From NCBI RefSeq assembly GCF_019049255.1, contig NZ_JAGMUJ010000004.1, positions 1-64,000 on the forward strand: DNA of 64,000 nucleotides, in the 5' to 3' direction. The translations under genes were made by a program, and so were the position numbers. Source of the DNA: Streptomyces sp. AC558_RSS880. Lineage in GTDB: Bacteria; Actinomycetota; Actinomycetes; Streptomycetales; Streptomycetaceae. The notes below the pieces were generated by a model, which was given only the letters and a program-made list of their open reading frames with translations, was not told the DNA's origin and did not search any database. Every line of letters starts with the position of its first letter. Position 1 is the stretch's first letter. This document shows positions 46,169 to 55,100 of this stretch, piece by piece.

Positions 46169-47440
46169 GTGTCGTACCCCACACTGGACCCGGTGCCTGA
46201 GTCCTCGGAGCGCGGCCGATCCGTCACCGACGGGTCCCGGACATCCGCGGGTCCGCTCATCGCGTACGGGACGGACAGCGGCGAGGCCGCCGATTCCGTC
46301 CCCGAAGTACCGCTGCCCCACCCCCCGGCAGCGATCATCCTGGAGGTCGCCCCCGTGCAGACCCAGACCCTCACCCAGCCCGACGCCGGCGTTCTCGCCG
46401 CCATGCCCGCGCAGAGCCGCGCCGCGCACCACCCCGAGACCCCGCCCGAGCCGGCCGAACCCCCGGCCGAGGCTCTGGAACCGGCCGAACCCGCCGAACC
46501 GCCCGCGCCGGTCCGGACCGAGACCGGCGGCCCCTCCTCGGACCTGTTCCGCCAGTATCTGCGCGAGATCGGCCGCATCCCGCTGCTGACCGCCGCCGAG
46601 GAGGTCGAGCTCGCCCGCCGTGTCGAGGCGGGGCTGTTCGCCGAGGAGAAGCTGCGGCTCACCCCCGATCTGGACAGCCGGCTCGCCGTCGACCTGGACC
46701 GGCTCGTCGTCATGGGCCGGATGGCCAAGCGGCGGCTGATCGAGGCGAACCTGCGGCTCGTCGTGTCCGTCGCCAAACGGTACGTGGGCCGCGGGCTGAC
46801 CATGCTCGACCTGGTCCAGGAGGGGAACCTCGGGCTGATCCGGGCGGTGGAGAAGTTCGACTACGCGCGGGGGTACAAGTTCTCGACATACGCCACGTGG
46901 TGGATCCGGCAGGCCATGTCCCGGGCGCTGGCCGACCAGGCCCGGACCATTCGCGTGCCCGTGCACGTGGTGGAGCTCATCAACCGGGTGGTGCGGGTGC
47001 AGCGGCGGATGCTGCAGGAGCGTGGGTACGAGCCGACGCCGGACGAGGTCGCCGCGCAGCTGGACCTGCCGCCCGAGCGGGTCGGCGAGGTGCTGCGGCT
47101 CGCGCAGGAACCGGTGTCGCTGCACGCGCCGGTGGGCGAGGAGGAGGACGTGGCGCTCGGCGACCTCATCGAGGACGGCGACGCCGCGAGCCCGGTCGAG
47201 TCGGCCGCGTTCCTGCTGCTCAAGGAGCACCTGGAGGCGGTCCTCTCCACCCTCGGTGAACGCGAGCGCAAGGTCGTCCAGCTCCGCTACGGCCTCGTCG
47301 ACGGGCGTCCGCGCACGCTGGAGGAGATAGGCCGCCTCTTCGGCGTGACCCGCGAGCGGATACGGCAGATCGAGTCCAAGACGCTGAACAAGCTCCGCGA
47401 CCACGCCTTCGCCGACCAGCTGCGCGGCTACCTGGACTGA
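46169..47440 (+). CDS. hrdA: Primary-like RNA polymerase sigma factor HrdA
   Basis: A group 1/2 sigma-70 factor. From region 1.2 onward the match is complete: [26 protein letters not shown], region 2 with [27 protein letters not shown] and the aromatic core [17 protein letters not shown], region 3, and region 4 [21 protein letters not shown]. The N-terminus is Pro/Glu-rich and uncertain: GTG 46169 has GGGGAC upstream, and GTG 46355 (361 residues) has a better GGAGG. HrdA is assigned by position after dnaG and by similarity; the paralogues HrdC and HrdD are near-identical in regions 2-4. Confidence 0.87.
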   Translation: MSYPTLDPVPESSERGRSVTDGSRTSAGPLIAYGTDSGEAADSVPEVPLPHPPAAIILEVAPVQTQTLTQPDAGVLAAMPAQSRAAHHPETPPEPAEPPAEALEPAEPAEPPAPVRTETGGPSSDLFRQYLREIGRIPLLTAAEEVELARRVEAGLFAEEKLRLTPDLDSRLAVDLDRLVVMGRMAKRRLIEANLRLVVSVAKRYVGRGLTMLDLVQEGNLGLIRAVEKFDYARGYKFSTYATWWIRQAMSRALADQARTIRVPVHVVELINRVVRVQRRMLQERGYEPTPDEVAAQLDLPPERVGEVLRLAQEPVSLHAPVGEEEDVALGDLIEDGDAASPVESAAFLLLKEHLEAVLSTLGERERKVVQLRYGLVDGRPRTLEEIGRLFGVTRERIRQIESKTLNKLRDHAFADQLRGYLD

Positions 47441-47615
47441 CTGCGCCGCGCGGCTGCCGCGACGCCTCGACGGAACGGCCCCCGCCCTTCAACTGGCCGC
47501 ATGCGTAGGGGTTATACGTCTTTTCACTGACGCCGCACCCGTTGTGTTCTGCCACCGTCTCCCTGGATGTGACCTCGGTACCGACGTGCCGGGCACAGGT
47601 GTCTGAGGAGTGAGC

Positions 47616-48350
47616 ATGCGAGTGGACGGACTGCGGCGGGTTCCGGCGGCCGTGGCGATGCTGGCGGCAGCGGCCCTGCTGGCCGGCTGCGGAGGCGGCG
47701 ACGAGGAGTCCACGGACGGCGGCAGCGATGCCGCGGCCGAGAGCTCGCGGAAGGGGACCTCGGAGGGGAAGGCGGGCGGCGGCCCGCTGGACGCGGCCGG
47801 TCTGGAGAGCGCGGCGGTCGCCGAGGCGGACCTGCCCGACTACACCTTCACCGTCTTCAAGCAGGGCACCGTCCTCGGCACCAAGGGCAAACCGGCCGAC
47901 CCGGCGGCCTGCCAGCCCATCGAGGACATCCGACTGCGCTCACCCGAACCGGCACCGGCCGCGGCGGCGGCCCGCTCCGTCCACCCGAAGACGGACATCC
48001 AGGAAACCGAGATCGCGCTGTACGCCTACGCCAAGGCGGCCGACGCCGAGGAACTCCTCACCCGCGTCCGCGAGGCGGCGAAGGGCTGCACCGGGTACGA
48101 GGACGACATGGGCCTGAACCCGACCGTCACCGCCCTCGCCGACCCCGACCCCGGCCCGGGCGACGAGGCGGTCGCCTACCAGCGGGAGCTGTCCGGCACG
48201 GCGCACTGGTGCCAGGTGGTGCGCAGCGGCCCCCACGTCGCCGTCTTCAGCTGGAAGAGCCCGGTCGCGAACAAGAAGGCGGGCGAGGCCCCGGACGAGG
48301 TGATCACCGCCCAGCTGAAGAAGCTGACGGAGGCAGCGGGCACGGGCTGA
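47616..48350 (+). CDS. Secreted lipoprotein of unknown function
   Basis: 244 residues from ATG 47616, which follows GAGGAG by a suitable distance. The signal peptide ends in the lipobox LLAGCGG near residue 26, after which an Asp/Ser-rich linker leads to a domain from about residue 70 (DLPDYTFTVFKQGTV, QETEIALYAYAKAADAEELL, HWCQVVRSGPHVAVFSW). The fold resembles PknH-like extracellular or DUF3558-like sensor domains but is not certain. No pathway indicated by neighbours. Confidence 0.75.
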   Translation: MRVDGLRRVPAAVAMLAAAALLAGCGGGDEESTDGGSDAAAESSRKGTSEGKAGGGPLDAAGLESAAVAEADLPDYTFTVFKQGTVLGTKGKPADPAACQPIEDIRLRSPEPAPAAAAARSVHPKTDIQETEIALYAYAKAADAEELLTRVREAAKGCTGYEDDMGLNPTVTALADPDPGPGDEAVAYQRELSGTAHWCQVVRSGPHVAVFSWKSPVANKKAGEAPDEVITAQLKKLTEAAGTG

Positions 48351-48391
48351 TCCGGGGACGCGCGCGTCCCCGGACCGGCCCGGGACGCGCG
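48351..48391. terminator. 24-bp perfect palindrome with a third complementary arm
   Basis: 48351-48374 (tccggggacgcg followed by its exact complement) is a perfect 24-bp palindrome. The sequence cgcgcgtccc at 48361-48370 also pairs with gggacgcgcg at 48382-48391. It lies between convergent genes and should end transcription from both sides. Confidence 0.75.
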
Positions 48392-48393
48392 CG

Positions 48394-50322
48394 TCAGTCG
48401 ACCTCCGCCACCGCCTGGGCGAACTGCGCCTTGTACAGGCGGGCGTACGCCCCGTCCGCCGCCAGCAGCTTCTCGTGCGCGCCCTGTTCGACGATCGCGC
48501 CGTTCTCCATCACCAGGATCGTGTCCGCGTCCCGGATCGTGGACAACCGGTGCGCGATCACGAACGACGTCCGCCCGTGCGCCAGTTGCGCCATCGCCTT
48601 CTGGATCAGCACCTCCGTACGCGTGTCCACGGAGCTCGTCGCCTCGTCCAGGACGAGGATCACCGGGTCCGACAGGAACGCCCGGGCGATCGTGATGAGC
48701 TGCTTCTCACCGGCGCTGACCCCGCTGCCCTCGTCGTCGATCACCGTGTCGTACCCGTCGGGCAGCGTCCGGACGAACCGGTCGGCGTGCGCCGCCCGAG
48801 CCGCCTCCTCGATCTCCTCCCGGGTGACCTCGCGCGCCGCACCGTAGGCGATGTTCTCCGCGATGGTGCCGCCGAACAGCCAGGTGTCCTGCAGCACCAT
48901 GCCGATCCCGGCGCGCAGTTCGTCCCGGGACATCCGGGCGATGTCCACCCCGTCGAGCGTGATCCGCCCGCCGGACACCTCGTAGAACCGCATCAGCAGG
49001 TTCACCAGAGTCGTCTTGCCGGCGCCCGTCGGGCCGACGATGGCCACCGTGTGACCCGGCTCGACCGTCAGCGACAGGTCCTCGATCAGCGGCTTCTCGG
49101 GGTCGTACCGGAACGACACGTGCTCCAGCGCCACCCGTCCGCGCAACCGCTCGGGCTTCTCGGCCGGTGAGGCGTCCGCCTCCTGCTCCTCGGCGTCGAG
49201 CAGTTCGAAGACCCGCTCCGCTGAGGCGACACCCGACTGCACCAGGTTCGCCATCGAGGCGACCTGCGTCAGCGGCATGGAGAACTGCCGTGAGTACTGG
49301 ATGAACGCCTGCACGTCACCGATGGACAGCGTGCCCGACGCGACCCGCAGGCCGCCGACGACCGCCACCAGCACGTAGTTGATGTTCGAGACGAAGAACA
49401 TCAGCGGCTGCATGACGCCGCTGTTGAACTGCGCCTTGAACCCGGCCTCGTACAGTGCGTCGTTCTCCTCGGCGAACTTCCTCGCCGACTCCTCCTGCCG
49501 CCCGAACACCTTCACCAGGGTGTGCCCGGTGTACATCTCCTCGATGTGCGCGTTGAGGGTGCCGGTCGAGCGCCACTGCTGCACGAAGTGCGGCTGCGAC
49601 CGCTTGCCGACGCGCGTGGCGACCACGAACGACAGCGGCACCGTCACCAGCGCGACCAGCGCGAGGATCCAGGAGACGTAGAACATCATCGCGAGCACGC
49701 CGATGATGGTGAGCAGCGAGTTGATCAGCTGTCCCATCGACTGCTGGAGCGTCTGCCCGATGTTGTCGATGTCGTTGGTGGCGCGGCTGAGCACCTCACC
49801 GCGCTGCCGCTTGTCGAAGTACGACAGCGGCAGCCGCGACAGCTTCGTCTGCACGTCCTCGCGCATCCGGAACATGGTGCGGTTGACCGCCCGGTTCACC
49901 AGCCGGGTCGCGACCGCCATCAGCAGTCCGGCGGCCCCGAACACCGCCAGCGCGAACAGCAGGACGTTGCCGACCGCCGTGAAGTCGATGCCCTCGCCGG
50001 GGGTGAAGTCGGTGCTGCGGAGCATGTCGGCGACATCGCCCTCGCCGCGCTCCCGCATCGAGTCGAGCACCTGTTCCTTGGTGGCGCCCTCCGGCATCTC
50101 GCGTCCGACGATGCCGGAGAAGACCAGGTCGGTCGCCTCGCCGAGGATCTTCGGCCCGATCACGCTGAGGCCGACGCTCAGGACGACGCAGGCCAGCAGC
50201 CCGTGGATCGTGAGGCGTTCGGGCTTGAACCGGGCGATCAGCCGTGTGCTCGACCCCTTGAAGTCGATCGTCCGCTGGTCGGGGCCGCCCCCGGCCATCA
50301 TCCGTCCTCCGGGCCCCGCCAT
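48394..50322 (-). CDS. ABC exporter, ATPase-permease subunit (canonical site)
   Basis: A 642-residue half transporter: about six membrane helices in residues 35-350, then a nucleotide-binding domain with Walker A VGPTGAGKTT, a divergent signature SGVSAGEKQLITIAR, and Walker B ILVLDEATSSVD. The catalytic Glu (DEAT) is intact. It overlaps the upstream subunit gene by one base (TGATG). Such pairs in Streptomyces form heterodimeric multidrug-type exporters. The substrate is unknown. Confidence 0.9.
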   Translation of the reverse strand: MAGPGGRMMAGGGPDQRTIDFKGSSTRLIARFKPERLTIHGLLACVVLSVGLSVIGPKILGEATDLVFSGIVGREMPEGATKEQVLDSMRERGEGDVADMLRSTDFTPGEGIDFTAVGNVLLFALAVFGAAGLLMAVATRLVNRAVNRTMFRMREDVQTKLSRLPLSYFDKRQRGEVLSRATNDIDNIGQTLQQSMGQLINSLLTIIGVLAMMFYVSWILALVALVTVPLSFVVATRVGKRSQPHFVQQWRSTGTLNAHIEEMYTGHTLVKVFGRQEESARKFAEENDALYEAGFKAQFNSGVMQPLMFFVSNINYVLVAVVGGLRVASGTLSIGDVQAFIQYSRQFSMPLTQVASMANLVQSGVASAERVFELLDAEEQEADASPAEKPERLRGRVALEHVSFRYDPEKPLIEDLSLTVEPGHTVAIVGPTGAGKTTLVNLLMRFYEVSGGRITLDGVDIARMSRDELRAGIGMVLQDTWLFGGTIAENIAYGAAREVTREEIEEAARAAHADRFVRTLPDGYDTVIDDEGSGVSAGEKQLITIARAFLSDPVILVLDEATSSVDTRTEVLIQKAMAQLAHGRTSFVIAHRLSTIRDADTILVMENGAIVEQGAHEKLLAADGAYARLYKAQFAQAVAEVD

Positions 50323-52055
50323 CAGGCAGCCTCCGCTTCCGTCAGCTGGGAGAGCACGATCTCCCGGTAGGTCTCGTTGTCCGCCATCAGTTCGTGGTGC
50401 CGGCCGGTGCCGACGACCCGGCCCTCGTCCAGGACCACGATCCGGTCGGCGTCCCGGATGGTCGCCACCCGCTGGGCGACGATCACCACGGTCGCCTCGG
50501 CCGTCTCCCGTGCGAGAGCCGCCCGCAGGGCCGCGTCGGTGGCGTAGTCGAGCGCGGAGAAGGAGTCGTCGAAGAGGTAGATCTCCGGGCGCTGCACCAG
50601 CGTCCGGGCGATCGCGAGCCGCTGGCGCTGACCGCCGGAGACGTTCGTCCCGCCCTGCGCGATCGGCGCGTCGAGGCCGCCCTCAAGACGCTCCACGAAG
50701 TCCTTGCCCTGCGCCACCTCCAGCGCGTGCCACAGCTCCTCGTCCGTGGCGTCCGGATTGCCGTAGCGCAGGTTCGTCGCCACCGTGCCCGCGAAGAGGT
50801 ACGGCCTCTGCGGCACCAGTCCGACCGTCCTCGCGAGCAGCTGCGGCTCGACGTCCGCCACGGGCACGCCGTCCACCAGCACCTCCCCGTCGGTCGCGTC
50901 GAACAGCCGGGGGACCAGACCGAGCAGCGTGGACTTGCCGCTGCCGGTGGAACCGATCACGGCCGTGACCTCACCGGGCCGCGCCACCAGGTCGACGGCC
51001 TTCAGTACCGGCTCCTCGGCGCCCGGGTAGCGGAAGCCCGCGCCCCGGATCTCCAGATGTCCGTGCCGGCGCAGCTCGGTGACGGGCGCGACGGGCGGCA
51101 CCACGCTCGACGACGTGTCCAGCACCTCGTGGATGCGCTCGGCGCACACCTCGGCGCGCGGCACCATCATGAACATGAACGTGGCCATCATCACGGACAT
51201 GACGATCTGCATCAGATAGGCGAGGAACGCGGTCAGGTCGCCGATCTGCATCCCGCCGTCGTCGATGCGGTGCGCGCCGAACCACACCACCGCGATCGAC
51301 GACAGGTTCACCACCGTCATGACCACCGGGAACATCAGCGCGAGCAGATTGCCCGTGCGCAGCGAGACATCGGTCAGTTCGGTGTTGGACGTCCGGAACC
51401 GCCCCTGCTCGTACGCGTCCCGTACGAAGGCGCGGATCACCCGGTTGCCGGTGATCTGCTCGCGCAGCACCCGGTTCACCGTGTCGAGCCGCTCCTGCAT
51501 GGTCCGGAACAGCGGACGCAGCCGCCGTACGATCAGCGTCACGCAGAGGCCCAGCACCGGCACCACCGCGACCAGCACCCCGGACAGCGGGACGTCCAGG
51601 CCGAGCGCCATCACGATGCCGCCCACACACATGATGGGCGCCGACACCATCAGGGTGAACGTCATCAGGACCAGCATCTGCACCTGCTGGACGTCGTTCG
51701 TCGTACGGGTGATCAGCGAGGGCGCGCCGAAGTGGCCCACCTCACGCGCGGAGAACGACTGCACCCGGTCGAACACGGCGGCGCGCACGTCCCGTCCCAG
51801 CGCCGACGCGGTCCGGGCGCCGTAGTACACGGCACCGATGTTGCAGACGACCTGAACCAGCGAGACGGCGATCATCAGGGCGCCGTAGCTCAGGATGTAA
51901 CCGGTGTCACCCTCGACGACACCGCTGTCGATGATGTCCGCGTTGAGCGTGGGCAGGTAGAGCGAGGCGCAGGTCTGCAGGAACTGCAGCAGCACCAGCA
52001 GGGCGATGGGTCTCTTGTAGGGCCGGAGATGGGTCCGCAGGAGTCGTATGAGCAC
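50322..52055 (-). CDS. ABC exporter, ATPase-permease subunit (degenerate site)
   Basis: The 577-residue partner of the next gene: six membrane helices in residues 15-310 and an ATPase domain with Walker A IGSTGSGKSTL, a canonical signature NVSGGQRQRLAIAR, and Walker B IYLFDDSFSALD. The Walker B ends in Asp-Asp rather than Asp-Glu, so the catalytic Glu is missing here and the heterodimer has one degenerate ATP site. This is the usual asymmetric design of bacterial heterodimeric exporters. Confidence 0.9.
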   Translation of the reverse strand: MLIRLLRTHLRPYKRPIALLVLLQFLQTCASLYLPTLNADIIDSGVVEGDTGYILSYGALMIAVSLVQVVCNIGAVYYGARTASALGRDVRAAVFDRVQSFSAREVGHFGAPSLITRTTNDVQQVQMLVLMTFTLMVSAPIMCVGGIVMALGLDVPLSGVLVAVVPVLGLCVTLIVRRLRPLFRTMQERLDTVNRVLREQITGNRVIRAFVRDAYEQGRFRTSNTELTDVSLRTGNLLALMFPVVMTVVNLSSIAVVWFGAHRIDDGGMQIGDLTAFLAYLMQIVMSVMMATFMFMMVPRAEVCAERIHEVLDTSSSVVPPVAPVTELRRHGHLEIRGAGFRYPGAEEPVLKAVDLVARPGEVTAVIGSTGSGKSTLLGLVPRLFDATDGEVLVDGVPVADVEPQLLARTVGLVPQRPYLFAGTVATNLRYGNPDATDEELWHALEVAQGKDFVERLEGGLDAPIAQGGTNVSGGQRQRLAIARTLVQRPEIYLFDDSFSALDYATDAALRAALARETAEATVVIVAQRVATIRDADRIVVLDEGRVVGTGRHHELMADNETYREIVLSQLTEAEAA

Positions 52056-52172
52056 GCTGAGTCTCTCGGAGTGGTCGGCGGGGGCGTTGGTTGCCCGTGG
52101 CCCCTATCGTCGAACACTCCACCCGCGTTACCTCAACCGAATTAATCCACCGGCTTGACGCACCGGCCCGGG

Positions 52173-53627
52173 CTACAGGTGGAACGCCCCCGGATGCGTC
52201 TGCTCGCGCACCGACACGTACTGCTGGCGCACCGCCTGCCCCACCGCCAGGTCCTCCCCGGGATCCAGCACCTGCGCCACCGGGCCCTGCCAGACGGGCG
52301 GGGTGCGCGGATCGAGGGTGCCCTGCGACGCCCCGAGCGCCCACGCCGCCTGCCGGGCCGCGCCGATCGCCGCGTAGTCCGCGGGCTGCGGCACCACCAC
52401 CTGCGCCCCGAACAGCGCGGGCGCCGCCGACTGCACGGCTGGCAACTCCGCGGCCGGACCCAGCAGGAAGACCCGCCGCACCTCCACGCCCCGGCCGCGC
52501 AGCACGTCCAGCGCGTCCCCGAGCCCGCACAGCATCCCCTCGAACGCGGCCCGCGCCAGGTGCTCCGGCTTCATCGACTCGCGCCGCAGCCCGGCCAGCG
52601 TCCCCGCGGTGTGCGGCAGGTTCGGGGTGCGCTCACCCTCCAGGTACGGCAGCAGCACCAGCCCGTGCGACCCCGGCGTCGACTTCATCGCCAGGTCGGA
52701 CAGGCTCTCCAGGTCGGGCACCCCGAGCAGCTCGGCGGTCCCGCGCAGGGCGCGCACGGCGTTCAGGGTGGTGACGACGGGCAGGTGCATGCCGGTCGCG
52801 TCCGCCAGCGAGGTGATCATCCCGTACTGGTCGACGAGCGCCTCGGGGTGCACGGCCATCACGGACCCGGACGCGCCCAGCGACACCACCGCGTCGCCCA
52901 GCCCGATGCCGAGCCCGAACGCCGCCGCCATCGTCTCGCCCGTACCGGCGGAGATCAGCAGCCCCTCCGGTGTCGTACCGGCCGCCTCCGCCGGGCCGAT
53001 CACCTCGGGCAGCATCGCCTGGTGCCCGAGCGCCAGTTCCACCAGATCGGGCCGGTAGCCGCCGGTGGCCGCCGCCCAGTACCCGGTGCCGGAGGCCCCG
53101 CCCCGGTCGGTGGTGCGCCGCACCGGCCGGCCGAGGAGCTGCCACACCAGCCAGTCGTGCGCCTGCAGCAGTACGGCGGTACGCGCCGCGTTCTCCGGTT
53201 CGCTGCGGGCCATCCAGCGCAGCTTGGTCACCGGCTGCGCGGCCCCCGGCACACAGCCCACGGCCTGCGCCCACGCCTCGCGCCCGCCGAACGCGTCGAT
53301 GAGGTCCGCCGCCGCGACCTGCGCCCGCTTGTCGCCGCCGGTCATCGCCGGCCGCACGGTGTTGCCCTGCGCGTCCAGCGGCACCAGCGCGTTCGCCTGC
53401 GCGGAGACGCCGATGGCCTGCACGCCCTCCAGCAGGCCACCGCCCGCGGCCTCGCCCAGGGACAGCAGCCAGGCCTGCGGGTCGACGTCGGAGGGACGGC
53501 CACCGCCGTCGGCGCTCTGTACCGGATGCTGGGCGTATCCCTGCCTGAGCACGGCTCCGGTGTCCGTGTCACAGACGACGATGCGAGTGAAGTCTGGCGC
53601 GCTGTCCAGTCCGGCGACTATCCCCAT
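52173..53627 (-). CDS. FGGY-family carbohydrate kinase (xylulokinase-like)
   Basis: 484 residues. The N-terminal ATPase fold starts AGLDSAPDFTRIVVCDTDTG, with DVDPQAWLLSL and GVSAQANALVPLDAQG in the first 100 residues. The C-terminal domain has SLGASGSVMAVH, LPYLEGERTPNLP and FEGMLCGLGDALDVLRGRG. The phosphate loop at the start is less typical (DSAPDFTR instead of DQGTTST), and the xylulose-binding Asp was not pinned down, so it may act on another ketose or polyol. It is transcribed alone. Confidence 0.82.
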   Translation of the reverse strand: MGIVAGLDSAPDFTRIVVCDTDTGAVLRQGYAQHPVQSADGGGRPSDVDPQAWLLSLGEAAGGGLLEGVQAIGVSAQANALVPLDAQGNTVRPAMTGGDKRAQVAAADLIDAFGGREAWAQAVGCVPGAAQPVTKLRWMARSEPENAARTAVLLQAHDWLVWQLLGRPVRRTTDRGGASGTGYWAAATGGYRPDLVELALGHQAMLPEVIGPAEAAGTTPEGLLISAGTGETMAAAFGLGIGLGDAVVSLGASGSVMAVHPEALVDQYGMITSLADATGMHLPVVTTLNAVRALRGTAELLGVPDLESLSDLAMKSTPGSHGLVLLPYLEGERTPNLPHTAGTLAGLRRESMKPEHLARAAFEGMLCGLGDALDVLRGRGVEVRRVFLLGPAAELPAVQSAAPALFGAQVVVPQPADYAAIGAARQAAWALGASQGTLDPRTPPVWQGPVAQVLDPGEDLAVGQAVRQQYVSVREQTHPGAFHL

Positions 53628-53687
53628 ACGGCGATTTTGCCGTATGAGGAGGGGTGGGTGGGGCGTGGGCGCTCACAGGTTCCGCCG

Positions 53688-53993
53688 TTACGTGTTGCTG
53701 GTGCCCCAGTCGTCCTCGGCCGGGCCGTGGGCGGTGCGCTCGCGCAGCGTGCGGACCCGCTGGGCGACCGAGTCGGGCATGCGGTCGCCGACCTTGTCGC
53801 TGACCGCGTGGTACGCCTTGTCCGCGAACTCGCGGCCCTGCTGCGCCGCGCTCTCCGCGGTGTTGCGGACGGCGGGGTTCTGCGTGAACTGCTGCGCGGA
53901 CCTCTTCATCTGTTCGTAGCGCTCGCGTCCGGCTTTCGTGCCCAGCACGTAACCCAGGACGACTCCGGCGACGAACGTGAGCCGGTAACGCAT
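53688..53993 (-). CDS. YtxH-like small membrane protein
   Basis: About 101 residues from ATG 53993 (GGGAAGGG nine bases upstream). It starts with a single hydrophobic helix (RYRLTFVAGVVLGYVLGTKAGRERYEQ), the YtxH pattern of a glycine-rich helix followed by a charged amphipathic tail with QQFTQNPAVRNTAESAAQQ. YtxH proteins are stress-related envelope proteins in Bacillus. Located upstream of the tRNA genes on the opposite strand. Confidence 0.72.
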   Translation of the reverse strand: MRYRLTFVAGVVLGYVLGTKAGRERYEQMKRSAQQFTQNPAVRNTAESAAQQGREFADKAYHAVSDKVGDRMPDSVAQRVRTLRERTAHGPAEDDWGTSNT

Positions 53994-54162
53994 GTCGGCC
54001 ACCCTTCCCGTTGTTCCAGTCTGCGTAGGTTTCCGGTGCGGCGACGGCGCCGGGGAGTACCGATTGGCGGAGCACCCCCCTGCTTGCGCTAATGTATGTG
54101 TCGCAGCGAGCGCGCGCCCCCTGGCGAATACCCAGGCGGATGCGTTCGATGCGACGAGGCAT

Positions 54163-54235
54163 TCCTCCGTAGCTCAATTGGCAGAGCAGCCGGCTGTTAA
54201 CCGGCAGGTTACTGGTTCGAGTCCAGTCGGGGGAG
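54163..54235 (+). tRNA. tRNA-Asn (GTT), copy 1
   Basis: A 73-nt cloverleaf: acceptor stem TCCTCCG/CGGGGGA (one T-G pair), D-arm GCTC...GAGC, anticodon arm GCCGG-CTGTTAA-CCGGC with anticodon GTT, and the conserved GGTTCGAGTCC T-arm. CCA is not encoded. Identical to the copy six bases downstream. Confidence 0.97.
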
Positions 54236-54240
54236 CTCGG

Positions 54241-54313
54241 TCCTCCGTAGCTCAATTGGCAGAGCAGCCGGCTGTTAACCGGCAGGTTACTGGTTCGAGT
54301 CCAGTCGGGGGAG
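54241..54313 (+). tRNA. tRNA-Asn (GTT), copy 2
   Basis: Identical in all 73 positions to the first copy, with a five-base spacer (ctcgg). Both belong to one transcript that ends at the hairpin at 54325. Confidence 0.97.
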
Positions 54314-54324
54314 CATGCTGAACG

Positions 54325-54347
54325 AGGACCCCGCAGGGGTCCTTTTT
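54325..54347 (+). terminator. Intrinsic terminator after the tRNA-Asn pair
   Basis: AGGACCCC (54325-54332) pairs with GGGGTCCT (54336-54343), loop gca, followed by TTTTT. A classical rho-independent terminator. Confidence 0.92.
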
Positions 54348-54490
54348 CATGTCCGGGGGAACCGTGCGGGGCTCGGTGAAGTCTCCATGGTCACGAAGAC
54401 CGTACGCAGCCGACCATCCGAAGCAGGAGATCGTATGAGCGGCTATGCTGCGGCAGACGGCGCGCACACATGTACGCGACACGCCGTTAT

Positions 54491-54567
54491 GGGGCGGTAG
54501 CTCAGCCGGTTAGAGCAGCGGACTCATAATCCGTCGGCCGTGGGTTCGAGTCCCACCCGCCCCACCA
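54491..54567 (+). tRNA. tRNA with CAT anticodon (probably elongator Met; Ile-2 possible)
   Basis: A 74-nt cloverleaf plus encoded CCA: acceptor GGGGCGG/CCGCCCC, D-arm GCTC-AGCCGGTTA-GAGC, anticodon loop CTCATAA, T-arm CGTGGGTTCGAGTCCCAC. Sequence alone does not separate elongator tRNA-Met from the lysidine-modified tRNA-Ile; the G-rich acceptor is not initiator-like. Confidence 0.9.
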
Positions 54568-54877
54568 TCACCTACGCGGGACGAGCCCTCACGGGCGGCG
54601 GCCCCCACCGGAGGAAGCCGGCCGGGCTCCGTCCCGCCGGCGGGTGCGGCGTGGCAGGGGCTCCCCGCAGCCGGCCGTACGGTCCGGCGGCGCCACCCCG
54701 CGGGAGCGGGATGAAGCGGTGGATGTGCCCACCATGACAACGGGCCGGACTCACCGGCCCGTTCGCCACACCGGACCTGTTCGGTGACGGTCTCATGCTG
54801 TCGGCGTTCCTCGCAGGGACCGCCGCCCCGGAACAGGACCGGCGGACCGGCTCCGGTGACGGGCGCCGGCCGTGCTG
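54568..54877. other. Gene-free spacer with a strong hairpin
   Basis: 310 bases between the tRNA and the small acidic protein. The only clear element is a perfect 10-bp hairpin, AACGGGCCGG (54739-54748) with CCGGCCCGTT (54754-54763), loop actca. It probably ends transcripts from the convergent units. Long GC frames here are not coding-like. Confidence 0.6.
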
Positions 54878-55036
54878 CTACTCGGCGGTCCCGTCGCCGG
54901 CCGTCGGCGCGTCCGCCGGGTCGCGTTCGCCCTCCGCCTGGGACGGGGTCGAGTGCGGTACCTCGGGGGTGGTCCACTCGTCGTCGTCCCGGTCGCCCTC
55001 GGCCTGGGACGGAGTGTGTTCGCTCAGCTCGCTCAT
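54878..55036 (-). CDS. Small acidic protein with duplicated TPSQAEG motif (52 aa)
   Basis: A short frame with ATG at 55036 and GGGAGG about eight bases upstream. The 52 residues begin MSELSEHTPSQAEGDRDDDE and repeat the motif as HSTPSQAEGERDPADA about 20 residues later; the remainder is acidic and probably disordered. GC3-biased codons and the ribosome site argue that it is real. It lies 64 bases downstream of the STAS-ANTAR gene on the same strand. No family is known to me; a partner or regulator of the stress-signalling genes is speculation. Confidence 0.6.
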   Translation of the reverse strand: MSELSEHTPSQAEGDRDDDEWTTPEVPHSTPSQAEGERDPADAPTAGDGTAE

Positions 55037-55100
55037 GATGCTGCCTCCCGATCACGGGGCCGGTGGTCGTCCGTCGCCGGGTACCCCGCGCGGGCCGGTG

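Noticed and set aside
54163..54567. tRNA genes as attachment site of an integrated element
   Set aside because: No duplicated tRNA 3' end with flanking integrase or excisionase gene is present; the second tRNA-Asn is a complete tandem copy.
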